Source: a virus
DNA length: 42,299 nucleotides
Reading direction: 5' to 3' (one strand)
Virus record (IMG/VR): IMGVR_UViG_3300042556_000417
Coordinates: 1 to 42,299 of that record
Below are positions 1-6,300 of the stretch, in pieces (within the stretch, counting starts at the first letter, position 1; each line of letters opens with the position of its first letter). The notes under the pieces are model-generated. The model made no database searches. It was not told where the DNA came from and saw only the letters and a list, made by a program, of their open reading frames with translations. Both the position numbers and the translations under genes were made by a program.

Positions 1-162
1 AATAAGCCATCGTTCGACAAGAAAGCAATCAATGTCGACGTGGAATGGATCATGAACGATCCAGATTGGCACGATCTGCAATATCGTGCCGCATCAGACT
101 ACACAGGCGAAGCGCTTACGTACTATTGGCAAAGGATCAACCATAAGAAAAAGTCTTATGGA
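1..162. repeat. Terminal redundancy of the contig, left copy
   Basis: Bases 1-162 repeat 42138-42299 with one difference (T at 35, C at 42172). An open reading frame runs through both copies without a break. The simplest reading is that the molecule is circular or circularly permuted and the assembly overlaps itself. A short genuine direct terminal repeat cannot be excluded, but it would be unusual for it to lie inside a gene. Confidence 0.9.
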
Positions 163-189
163 TCGAGCCAGAACCATCAGAACATCTGA
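1..189 (+). CDS. C-terminal part of gene wrapped across the contig joint
   Basis: Frame 1 is open from base 1 to TGA at 187-189 and continues exactly from the reading frame that runs off the right end (ATG at 41946). Joined through the 162-bp overlap the product is about 126 residues. This end carries a Trp/Asp-rich stretch (EWIMNDPDWHDLQYRA) and a basic tail (HKKKSYG). Residue 12 of this segment is Val here and Ala in the right-hand copy because of the single mismatch at base 35. Function is unknown; see the entry at 41946 for the N-terminal half. Confidence 0.8.
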   Translation, partial: NKPSFDKKAINVDVEWIMNDPDWHDLQYRAASDYTGEALTYYWQRINHKKKSYGSSQNHQNI

Positions 190-190
190 T

Positions 191-218
191 TAGACTTTCT
201 TTAATCAGCCGCTATCAT
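191..218 (+). promoter_or_regulatory. Possible sigma70 promoter upstream of small early genes
   Basis: TAGACT (191-196) and TATCAT (213-218) are separated by 16 bp, in the 76-bp gap between the wrapped gene and the 53-residue ORF. The -10 matches at 5 of 6 positions and the -35 only at 4 of 6. It could add to read-through from the stronger promoter at 41792. Confidence 0.35.
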
Positions 219-254
219 TGGTCCCGTAGTAAGAAACTTTCTAATCACTCTAGT

Positions 255-268
255 GGGGCTAGATCATG
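255..268 (+). promoter_or_regulatory. Shared start-site sequence, copy 1
   Basis: GGGGCTAGATCATG ends in the start codon at 266. The same sequence, or a version with one or two changes, precedes the genes starting at 708, 996 and 2625. The G run is the ribosome-binding site and TAG can serve as the stop of the gene before. Confidence 0.7.
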
Positions 269-427
269 ACCGCAAAACATTTTTACAACCTGGCCGCGCA
301 CGAAGGCTTCTTTGAAGCTGCACGAATGGCGCGATACCTTGGAGTCACACTGGCGCAGGTTCAATTGTGGATTCGCCTGTTACACCGCGACACGGTGAAG
401 GCATGGCAAGCTCGTAACTCACTCTAA
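266..427 (+). CDS. Small early protein, 53 residues, possible helix-turn-helix
   Basis: ATG at 266 follows a GGGG ribosome site; the stop is TAA at 425-427. The product reads FFEAARMARYLGVTLAQVQLWIRLLHR in its middle (the alanine-rich helix, the Gly-Val turn, then a Gln/Trp-rich helix). That spacing resembles a helix-turn-helix DNA-binding unit, so a small regulator is possible; this is inference from pattern only. It is the first complete gene after the wrapped gene and is followed 15 bp later by the next gene, so they are probably co-transcribed. Confidence 0.65.
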   Translation: MTAKHFYNLAAHEGFFEAARMARYLGVTLAQVQLWIRLLHRDTVKAWQARNSL

Positions 428-442
428 TAAGGGGAAACGATT

Positions 443-694
443 ATGACAAAGCACATTTTTTACATTGAAGTAACTGACACATTTGGCGGCGAGCTTAACT
501 ATTGTTGGATTCGTCGTTACGCTGTGGAAGCAGCGACCGAGCGAGGCGCGATGCGTGTCGTTGGCAATCACGAAGGGTTCAACCTTCGCAACGATGGATG
601 GAAATGGAATTTCATCGGCGCGTGCATCGCTGCGTATGTAGTAGATGATGAAATTCCGTACGAACTAGAACGCTTCATCAAACTCAATTTCTGA
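443..694 (+). CDS. Hypothetical early phage protein, 83 residues
   Basis: ATG at 443 has AAGGGG 10 bases upstream. The product is a small soluble protein rich in aromatic residues (IEVTDTFGGELNYCWIRRYAVEAAT, given here only in part) with no membrane segment. I know proteins with this kind of opening from phage early regions but cannot name a function. It sits between two other small genes, with 13 bp to the next start. Confidence 0.7.
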   Translation: MTKHIFYIEVTDTFGGELNYCWIRRYAVEAATERGAMRVVGNHEGFNLRNDGWKWNFIGACIAAYVVDDEIPYELERFIKLNF

Positions 695-696
695 AA

Positions 697-710
697 GGGG
701 CTAGATCATG
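697..710 (+). promoter_or_regulatory. Shared start-site sequence, copy 2
   Basis: GGGGCTAGATCATG, identical to 255-268, ends in the ATG at 708. Confidence 0.7.
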
Positions 711-992
711 GAACGAATCACAATCAAGCATCTTGACGCGTTAGTTGCTCGCCTTAACTATCTGACAAACAGCCCGATGAAGCCATATGAAAAAGGCGAA
801 GATGGCCGCATTCATGCTCAAATCGGCAACTATCACATTTCGCAAGCGTATGGCGGCGTGTGCCTGCACCGCATGCACAATGATGGCGGCGGCGTGACTA
901 CACCATTGTCCGGCGGACATATTCCGAAACGCGAGCTTTACGAACAGATGCACGCGTTCATCCGTGGCATTGAACTTGGAAAAGGGGCTTAG
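708..992 (+). CDS. Hypothetical early phage protein, 94 residues
   Basis: The start at 708 is set by the shared start-site sequence. The product begins with a helix-forming stretch (ITIKHLDALVARLNYL) and then a mixed segment rich in Gly and His (ISQAYGGVCLHRMHNDGGG). No signal peptide or known motif is visible. The stop TAG at 990-992 lies inside the next gene's start-site sequence, so the two are translated back to back. Confidence 0.7.
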   Translation: MERITIKHLDALVARLNYLTNSPMKPYEKGEDGRIHAQIGNYHISQAYGGVCLHRMHNDGGGVTTPLSGGHIPKRELYEQMHAFIRGIELGKGA

Positions 993-998
993 ATCATG
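984..998 (+). promoter_or_regulatory. Shared start-site sequence, copy 3 with one extra T
   Basis: GGGGCTTAGATCATG ends in the ATG at 996. The extra T puts the TAG in frame as the stop of the 94-residue gene. Confidence 0.65.
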
Positions 999-1520
999 TC
1001 CACACTATTTGACGGCGACACAATCACGATTAATGGGCGCGCCTACCGCGTTAATTTTGAACAATATCAATACAGTAACGCGCCGTGGGAAGAGTGCGAT
1101 GGTCACGGACCAGTACGCAAATCAAGCAAACCGCACCGCGACGGCTACAGCGACAAAGCCCCTGGCGAGCGCCCTCTAAACAGCGCAGGACGAAATGAGT
1201 ATCAGTTTTACTACAACTGGGTGGAAGCCATGCGAATCGCAAAACGTGAAGGATGGAATGCTGCGCCCTACGATGCACCGAATAAAGTCCTTCGTGCAGT
1301 GCAGGCGAACTTTGACTACTTGCGCGGATGGGTTAATAGCGAATGGGGGTATCTGATTGTCACGGTTACAGACCTAGAAACAGGGCAATACGAGTGCCTT
1401 GGCGGTGTCGAGAGCCTTGGCGAATGCGCCCGCGAATGCGCCCGCGAGATGGCGCAAAACATGGCGCACGAATACGCCATAGCCAATCGTTTTGCCGATG
1501 CTATGGCCTGCGGGGTGTAA
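996..1520 (+). CDS. Hypothetical early phage protein, 174 residues
   Basis: The start at 996 uses the shared start-site sequence. The product is soluble, with an N-terminal beta-type stretch (DTITINGRAYRVNFEQY), a central Asn/Pro-rich region and an Ala/Glu/Cys-rich C-terminal helix (ECARECAREMAQNMAHEYA). That helix is encoded by a tandem 12-bp repeat of GAATGCGCCCGC near 1421-1444. I do not recognise the family. It is probably one of the small host-interaction proteins that gather next to the early promoter. Confidence 0.7.
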   Translation: MSTLFDGDTITINGRAYRVNFEQYQYSNAPWEECDGHGPVRKSSKPHRDGYSDKAPGERPLNSAGRNEYQFYYNWVEAMRIAKREGWNAAPYDAPNKVLRAVQANFDYLRGWVNSEWGYLIVTVTDLETGQYECLGGVESLGECARECAREMAQNMAHEYAIANRFADAMACGV

Positions 1521-1522
1521 CC

Positions 1523-1810
1523 ATGGCAAACAGACTAGCACGCGACATTCTCGGCCAAGTAAAACGCGCCATCCGCGAACCTTACGCTTGGCCCGGGGGT
1601 TATCCGGTTTATATCGTAATGGCGGACGGGGAGCTACTTTGCCCTGAGTGCGCTAAACAAAACTTCCGGCAAATTGTGGCCGACACGAACTCACGCTGGA
1701 ATAACAACTGGCGTGCAGCAGGCGCGGACGTCAAATGGGAAGGACCGGACGAACAATGCTGCCACTGTAACAAGGCGCTACCGTCCGCGTATGGTGGCGA
1801 AGATGAATAA
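1523..1810 (+). CDS. Hypothetical protein with a likely zinc site, 95 residues
   Basis: ATG at 1523 lies 2 bp after the previous stop; an upstream in-frame extension overlaps the preceding gene and is unlikely. The product has two Cys pairs, CPEC near residue 37 and CCHC near residue 80. This is the usual layout of a single zinc ribbon, with Trp-rich sequence between them (SRWNNNWRAAGADVKW). A nucleic-acid or protein contact is possible but no function can be stated. Confidence 0.65.
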   Translation: MANRLARDILGQVKRAIREPYAWPGGYPVYIVMADGELLCPECAKQNFRQIVADTNSRWNNNWRAAGADVKWEGPDEQCCHCNKALPSAYGGEDE

Positions 1811-1913
1811 ATACCCCATGCCTTATAAAGCCCTTGCCCTTGACTTCCTAGCCTATGCTCTAACGCTCGGCCTCGCCGCTTGGTTTGTTTTTCTTATTCT
1901 TGAAAGGATTTAA
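1803..1913 (+). CDS. Small single-span membrane protein, 36 residues
   Basis: ATG at 1803 overlaps the end of the previous gene by 8 bp. The product starts with MNKYPMPYKALAL and has one hydrophobic span (about residues 13-33, AYALTLGLAAWFVFLIL) followed by the short tail ERI. Too small to assign; small inner-membrane proteins are common in phage early regions. Confidence 0.5.
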   Translation: MNKYPMPYKALALDFLAYALTLGLAAWFVFLILERI

Positions 1914-1915
1914 CC

Positions 1916-2134
1916 ATGCAACTATCGGAAGATAGATTCTATAAAGGGCAGTTTAATTTCAAGCGCTGCGCCAATGGCCCGCTAGAATCAACCCCTATTT
2001 ATAGTTATGAATCGAAGGATAAACTTTATGACGTTGTTTTTATTGGTGATTCTATGGGGTGCCGCATAAACGGTGCATGGGTTACACCCAACCAATACCA
2101 TAACGCCATTATTTCTCATTTCAATCTGACATAA
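1916..2134 (+). CDS. Hypothetical early protein, 72 residues
   Basis: ATG at 1916 is preceded by GAAAGGATTTAACC, a start site almost repeated before the gene at 2148. The product is a mixed-charge soluble protein (KDKLYDVVFIGDSMGCRINGAW) without known motifs. It is 2 bp downstream of the membrane peptide gene, in the same operon. Confidence 0.65.
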   Translation: MQLSEDRFYKGQFNFKRCANGPLESTPIYSYESKDKLYDVVFIGDSMGCRINGAWVTPNQYHNAIISHFNLT

Positions 2135-2147
2135 CAAGGATTTAATC

Positions 2148-2621
2148 ATGCTATCTATCAATTCCCCCCTGTCCGAGCGCCTCAACTATGCCCCCGCTGA
2201 AGTATCGCCCGATGAACTACACGATGCCGCGTTAGAGCTTGAGGCGTGGCGTAAAACCGCCGATGATCCTGCACACGTTGAAGAAATGGTGCAAGAGTTG
2301 GAAGATTTAAGGCAACAAGTGGAAGATTTGCAAGGGCGCGAGCTTCTACACTGGTCTAGCTCATCGGGTCGGATCGAGCTACAAATCACACGCGAGCAGG
2401 CCCGTAGCGCGGCGCATGGTGGGCAATGCGATAACGACGTAAAAGCCTTGTCTCAAAACCCCATGATAGCGGGCCAGTTGTCCGTATTGGCCCCTGAAAT
2501 GGTCTCTAATGAGTTGCGCGATTACGGCGCATGGGACGCTGAAGAGTTGGCCGACCATGAGCAAAACTTGCAACGGCTTTTGTGGTGCGCGTGCGGTGAT
2601 CTTAACGAGATGGAGGACTAG
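2148..2621 (+). CDS. Hypothetical acidic coiled-coil protein, 157 residues
   Basis: ATG at 2148 has the start site AAGGATTTAATC. Residues about 22-66 form an acidic coiled coil (EEMVQELEDLRQQVEDLQGR), followed by a mixed alpha/beta region with three Cys residues in the second half. No catalytic motif is visible. The stop is followed directly by the fourth copy of the shared start-site sequence. Confidence 0.7.
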   Translation: MLSINSPLSERLNYAPAEVSPDELHDAALELEAWRKTADDPAHVEEMVQELEDLRQQVEDLQGRELLHWSSSSGRIELQITREQARSAAHGGQCDNDVKALSQNPMIAGQLSVLAPEMVSNELRDYGAWDAEELADHEQNLQRLLWCACGDLNEMED

Positions 2622-2627
2622 ATCATG
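2612..2627 (+). promoter_or_regulatory. Shared start-site sequence, copy 4
   Basis: GGAGGACTAGATCATG ends in the ATG at 2625. The CTAGATCATG half is identical to copies 1 and 2; the Shine-Dalgarno half is GGAGGA instead of GGGG. Confidence 0.6.
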
Positions 2628-2681
2628 GGTGCCATCCTAGCCCTTGCAATGGTCGCCATTGCTATCATCTGGCGGGCCTGA
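2625..2681 (+). CDS. Tiny membrane peptide, 18 residues
   Basis: The ORF MGAILALAMVAIAIIWRA is almost wholly hydrophobic and has a strong ribosome site (GGAGGA). It could be a real single-span peptide or a leftover start. It is the last gene of the leftmost operon, 45 bp before the terminator. Confidence 0.4.
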   Translation: MGAILALAMVAIAIIWRA

Positions 2682-2726
2682 TAGACTTCTAACCGTTCCC
2701 TCCGATGGCCGCGCCCTGCGGCACTT

Positions 2727-2763
2727 AACCCGCCAGTAAGCTAACCCTGGCGGGTTCTTTTTT
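2727..2763 (+). terminator. Strong rho-independent terminator of the leftmost early operon
   Basis: A perfect 10-bp stem, AACCCGCCAG (2727-2736) and CTGGCGGGTT (2747-2756), has a 10-base loop and is followed by CTTTTTT (2757-2763). There is no T run on the opposite strand, so it acts on plus-strand transcripts. Confidence 0.92.
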
Positions 2764-2850
2764 GGCCTAACCTAGCGCCTCTCATCCCCTGCTGAATCGG
2801 TGCCGGTCTCCCCTTGTCCGCGACCGTACAGGGCTACCCGGACCATTTTT

Positions 2851-2873
2851 CAACCCTAACATGGGTGAGTGCG
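2851..2873 (+). repeat. 84-bp spaced repeat, copy 1
   Basis: CAACCCTAACATGGGTGAG lies at 2851-2869, with the ATGGGTG core at 2861. The ACCC and GGGT ends form a dyad with a 6-bp centre. The same core recurs 84 and 168 bp further on. Confidence 0.75.
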
Positions 2874-2934
2874 TGAAAAATTCACCAGCGTACCGCACGG
2901 CGCGCATGGTGCCGACCATCAGCAACCCATCGAT

Positions 2935-2958
2935 CAACCCTAACATGGGTGGGCGATT
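2935..2958 (+). repeat. 84-bp spaced repeat, copy 2
   Basis: CAACCCTAACATGGGTGGG begins at 2935, with the core ATGGGTG at 2945, exactly 84 bp after copy 1. It continues as CGATTT, which copy 3 shares. Confidence 0.75.
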
Positions 2959-2987
2959 TGCCGGAGTCGTTTGCAGCGACACTCACG

Positions 2988-3018
2988 CAAAAAGAAACGG
3001 CACCCGAAGATGCCGTTT
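2988..3018 (-). terminator. Rho-independent terminator of the primase gene
   Basis: Read on the minus strand, AAACGGCA, an 8-base loop and TGCCGTTT (stem 2995-3002 with 3011-3018) are followed by CTTTTT (2988-2994). It lies 24 bp after the stop codon of the primase gene. The plus strand also ends in four Ts, so weak two-way action is possible. Confidence 0.8.
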
Positions 3019-3019
3019 T

Positions 3020-3043
3020 GAACTTAACATGGGTGAGCGATTT
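3020..3043 (+). repeat. 84-bp spaced repeat, copy 3
   Basis: AACTTAACATGGGTGAGCG starts at 3021, with the core ATGGGTG at 3029, again 84 bp after copy 2. The left half-site has changed (ACTT for ACCC). The last bases reach the primase stop codon. Confidence 0.7.
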
Positions 3044-5531
3044 ACTCGGACTCTTTTTGATCTGGATCAAATCCAAGGACATGACGAGGTTGAGAATAGG
3101 TTCTGCCGCACCTTTCAACCGTGGCAATCATCCGGTCTTTTACCGCCTGCTTCGCGTGGATCACGCGCTTGCGATAGTCCGTATAAAGGGTGGCGACATG
3201 AGGATTTATGGCCCACGTTGCGCCATTGCGCCGTTCCTCCATAAGACTCAACCAGTTGGCAGCTACAAGTTGATCCATGACAACTCTCAAGTCATTATCA
3301 ACCTGCTGCTGGTTTGATCCCTCGGGAATCTGACGTTTTGCTGATCGGCGCAGGTCTGAAAGAGTGATTGTTGGCTTTTCTCCCGCAAGGTGGATCACAT
3401 GGTCAATAATCCATTGTTCAAGGGCGTTTTCCTCATTGGCGAAGGCGTACCGCAGGGACGGGATGAATAAGCGCTTGGTGACTTCAATGGCTGACTGCAT
3501 GGTGGCAGCGGTGACATTTTGCTCATAGGGGTTGTTGATGAGGTGGAACACAAGCGCTAGTCGCCCACAAGTCCCCTCGATCTTTCCAAGGGCTGTCATA
3601 TACACCCCATTGGTCTTGAGCAGGCGTTCATCGTCGCGCAAGGCCAGATACCAATCTTGGAACTGATCGAACAACTCGTATGCACCAGGTGAGAGGTGAT
3701 AAGTTTTACCGGGGAGAGCATAAAGTTTGCGAATGAGTTGATCGTACTCTTCTTCGCAGGTCATGAACTCAGGGATCACCTGGGGTTTTACTGTTTTATC
3801 GCCTCTTATTGTGATCGGGATAAAACGTTGCAACAGACCATCACTGGACATCTTGGCAACTTGCTGGTGGAAGATTTTGGGTTGAATATTTCCATAGATA
3901 GACAGGGCGAGGTTTTCCGCTGAGATCGTGCCAGCGGTAACGCGGTCCATCGTGTAAGGGTTTGACTCATATCCTGCGATCCAGCACCCGCGATCATCAC
4001 CAGACCGAGGGTCGTTGATTCGATTGACCCAGTTGCCCATCTCATCAAGATGGAGCAGGAAGCCACGGGGTCTGCCTTGTGCCAGATGGACCAGTTTCTG
4101 ACTGGTGGCGTCATTGATAACCAATCGGGTGTTTTTTGGCTCGTCAGGCAGTATGGGGACCACTGGCATGGCGGTGTTACCAATGGCGGCATCAGCGCTT
4201 GCCATGTGCTCAAACAGATTCTTTTTCGCTGCTGCGTATGCCGCTTCCTTGGCTGACCACATCAGATGTTCGGCTTTGAATCGGTCAATGTCTTCCAGTT
4301 CCAAGCGTTGCAGGATGGACAGCATGGGCTTCGCACCGGGTGACTTCTTGTCTGACGGGTCACCAATGGTCATCAGCCAGAGGATCGGCGGCACCTGATA
4401 ACCTGGCATCAGTTCAAGACGGGATCGGGCATCAACAGCCGCACAGACTGCACCAATACCTGCCATGAGAGGAACAATCGGATCACATCCTCGTGTGGTG
4501 CCTACTTCTATCGCCCGACGAGCCAGAAGCTCGGGGAACAGGCTCAGATCAACCTCGGGCGGTTGCAGACGCATGGTCAGCAGGTCGATCACCTGATTAG
4601 GGTTTTGTGGCGTGATGGGTGAGAAGAGGTGATGCACATCAGGCATGGGGCGTTTCCATCCGCGCTCGGTGGCGAGGTGGAACAGTGAGCCGATCTTGAT
4701 CCCCTCGGGGTCTGGTTTGAACGAGCGCCAGCAGGCATTGATGTCGTTCGGTCCCTTGTACTTCATGGGGGACATGGACGACCACTCGTCCCATGTGGCA
4801 AGGGCATCAGGATGTTCGGTGCTGTGGAGCGCCATACCCACGGTTACCCACTCGTCGCGGGAGCAGTCGGGACTGATATGACTGAGTGCCGCCCTGATGT
4901 CGTTCCATGATGCGTCGATATCTTCGGTGCGGATGACGCGCTTGGTATCCTGATGGAGCATGGACTGCCATAACGCCATAAGCGAATCGGGGATCAAGGG
5001 GAGGCGCTGCCAGTGACCTTTACCACCCCACGAGTACGGTTGAAGCGTTTCAGGATGGATCGATGGGGGCAGAACATCCTGTACAGTCAGCCCGTTAGAG
5101 GCAGCGCAGCGCAGTTCGTATGTGACCTTATTGACCCCATCCACAGGGACAGTGATCTTCTTGGAGGGGAGAGCAAGACCGAAAGGCATTGCATAGAGCA
5201 GTTTCCCGTGTCCTGACTTGCCACTGTTGATCGTCACCGCATCGGGTGCGTCAAACAACTCCGCCAGATTGATACCATGTGCTGCCAACTGGATCAGCGC
5301 TTCGTTGTAGTCGTCAATATCAAGCGCCATCGTGCCACTATAGGCATGGGCCAGTCCGACACCGTACCCGGCAGGGATCATATTGGGGTCGGTAATGGTG
5401 TTCTCTCGTATGTTCCATCCTGAGTTCCTTGGTCCCTTGGTGCCGTTGGGGATCGGGACGAGGTGCCAACCCATGCGGATATAGGGGTCGAAACTCACAG
5501 GTAGCGTCGAGACTTGTGGTACGGCAGTCAT
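3042..5531 (-). CDS. Primase-helicase: AEP primase/polymerase, PriCT_2 and DUF3987 domains
   Basis: An 829-residue replication protein expected to lay primers and unwind DNA at the phage fork. Residues about 20-190 look like an archaeo-eukaryotic primase/polymerase domain, with the metal-binding pair D71/D73 in MALDIDDYNEA and the SGKSGHGKLLY stretch. A PriCT_2-type segment follows (about 205-290, ending in WRSFKPDPEGIKIGSLFHLA). The C-terminal half is DUF3987-like, with a degenerate P-loop (GDPSDKKSPGAKP) and Walker B-like FLLHLDEMGNW. It is the only minus-strand gene in the replication half and diverges from 5631 across a 99-bp gap. No clear minus-strand promoter was found there. The start ATG at 5531 has AGGATCACC just upstream. 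Confidence 0.85.
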   Translation of the reverse strand: MTAVPQVSTLPVSFDPYIRMGWHLVPIPNGTKGPRNSGWNIRENTITDPNMIPAGYGVGLAHAYSGTMALDIDDYNEALIQLAAHGINLAELFDAPDAVTINSGKSGHGKLLYAMPFGLALPSKKITVPVDGVNKVTYELRCAASNGLTVQDVLPPSIHPETLQPYSWGGKGHWQRLPLIPDSLMALWQSMLHQDTKRVIRTEDIDASWNDIRAALSHISPDCSRDEWVTVGMALHSTEHPDALATWDEWSSMSPMKYKGPNDINACWRSFKPDPEGIKIGSLFHLATERGWKRPMPDVHHLFSPITPQNPNQVIDLLTMRLQPPEVDLSLFPELLARRAIEVGTTRGCDPIVPLMAGIGAVCAAVDARSRLELMPGYQVPPILWLMTIGDPSDKKSPGAKPMLSILQRLELEDIDRFKAEHLMWSAKEAAYAAAKKNLFEHMASADAAIGNTAMPVVPILPDEPKNTRLVINDATSQKLVHLAQGRPRGFLLHLDEMGNWVNRINDPRSGDDRGCWIAGYESNPYTMDRVTAGTISAENLALSIYGNIQPKIFHQQVAKMSSDGLLQRFIPITIRGDKTVKPQVIPEFMTCEEEYDQLIRKLYALPGKTYHLSPGAYELFDQFQDWYLALRDDERLLKTNGVYMTALGKIEGTCGRLALVFHLINNPYEQNVTAATMQSAIEVTKRLFIPSLRYAFANEENALEQWIIDHVIHLAGEKPTITLSDLRRSAKRQIPEGSNQQQVDNDLRVVMDQLVAANWLSLMEERRNGATWAINPHVATLYTDYRKRVIHAKQAVKDRMIATVERCGRTYSQPRHVLGFDPDQKESE

Positions 5532-5567
5532 GGTGATCCTTCCTGAAAATTATTTTGCGAGGTGCTA

Positions 5568-5596
5568 TTGACAAGTGTAAAACAAGCGCATAACAT
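5568..5596 (+). promoter_or_regulatory. Sigma70 promoter of the replication operon
   Basis: A perfect -35 TTGACA (5568-5573), a 17-bp spacer and -10 TAACAT (5591-5596) lie 35 bp before the GTG at 5631. It should drive the operon from the ribbon-helix-helix gene through the polymerase genes. Confidence 0.85.
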
Positions 5597-5630
5597 TTGC
5601 AACACTTCATCAACAAATAGGAGAAATTTT

Positions 5631-5834
5631 GTGGCAACGAAGAAAACGAAGGATCAGGCGGTGACGGTTCGGCTGTCTCCCGACACCCGCAGGATGTTTA
5701 TCAACAAGGCAGCGAAGTATGGCGGCACCTCGTATGTTCTCAGGGAACTCGTTCTTGCTTTTAACGAGAACCGTGTGGAAATGGCAGCACCTATCAATCC
5801 TCTTTTTACTAAGGAAATTAAAAATGAAATCTGA
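5631..5834 (+). CDS. Ribbon-helix-helix-like DNA-binding protein, 67 residues
   Basis: The GTG at 5631 is chosen because AGGAG sits 8 bases upstream; the longer reading frame has no ribosome site and would start upstream of or within the promoter. The product opens with a basic arm (ATKKTKDQ), a beta strand AVTVRLS, a helix and SYVLRELVLAFNENRV, the order of a ribbon-helix-helix repressor. As first gene after the promoter it may control its own operon; that role is inferred. It overlaps the next gene by 11 bp. Confidence 0.7.
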   Translation: MATKKTKDQAVTVRLSPDTRRMFINKAAKYGGTSYVLRELVLAFNENRVEMAAPINPLFTKEIKNEI

Positions 5835-6300
5835 AATCCTCGTTATTGCTGAAGCAATCCTCGCTAACACTCAAGTTCTCAAGATGCTAGTGGAGAAACT
5901 TCCTGCGGCCGCTCAAGCTGAAGTGGCAAAGGTTGTTAATCCTACTCCTGCTGCTACTGTGGTGGCAACTGTCCCCGCTGCCGAGTCCCCTGTAACCGTT
6001 CCTGTTGCTGCTCCGGCCCCTGTGGTGGCTGCTCCGGTTCCCACCCCTACCCCGGCCCCTGTGGTGGCCGATCCTGTTCCGGTTGTCACGCCTGCTCCTA
6101 CTGCTGGTGCCGCACCATTTACGGATCAGAAGGGACTGGTCGAGTACATCATGGCAGCATATAAGACCCTGGGACCGATCAAGGGTGCCACGATCCAAGG
6201 GGTGCTGAACGAATTGGGATTGGCGAACATCAACGATGTCAAACCCGAGTTGTATGCTGCCCTTTACGCTGGTGTTGAGAAACTGAAGGCGTCGGCATGA
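5824..6300 (+). CDS. Replication-operon protein with Pro/Ala/Val linker, 158 residues
   Basis: ATG at 5824 has AAGGAAATTAAA upstream and overlaps the end of the previous gene. The product has an N-terminal helix (about 1-38), a long low-complexity linker rich in Pro, Ala, Val and Thr (about 40-100) and a compact C-terminal domain of about 55 residues (LVEYIMAAYKTLGPIKGATIQ). Part of the linker is encoded by a 17-bp DNA repeat, CCGGCCCCTGTGGTGGC (6013-6029, 6052-6068). Two modules on a flexible tether suggest a protein that holds partners together, perhaps with the DUF2800 and DUF2815 proteins encoded next. I cannot assign a family. Confidence 0.7.
   Translation: MKSEILVIAEAILANTQVLKMLVEKLPAAAQAEVAKVVNPTPAATVVATVPAAESPVTVPVAAPAPVVAAPVPTPTPAPVVADPVPVVTPAPTAGAAPFTDQKGLVEYIMAAYKTLGPIKGATIQGVLNELGLANINDVKPELYAALYAGVEKLKASA

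Larger units (their letters stand above)
2764..3041. other. Convergent intergenic region with 84-bp spaced repeats
   Basis: Between the plus-strand terminator and the end of the minus-strand primase gene I see no convincing gene. The stretch holds three copies of a repeat with core TAACATGGGTG and a terminator for the minus strand. Reading frames that start at the repeats run antisense through the primase gene and have no ribosome sites. Confidence 0.7.

Noticed and set aside
1421-1450. Tandem 12-bp repeat as a regulatory element
   Set aside because: It lies in the coding frame and encodes a repeated Glu-Cys-Ala-Arg helix; no sign of a non-coding role.
2861-3317. Plus-strand frames starting at the ATGGGTG repeats
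   Set aside because: They run antisense to the primase gene and have no ribosome-binding sites; the ATG belongs to the repeat.
3806-5637. Several long frames on both strands inside the primase region
   Set aside because: They are shadows of the 829-residue gene, with no ribosome sites and no domain features.
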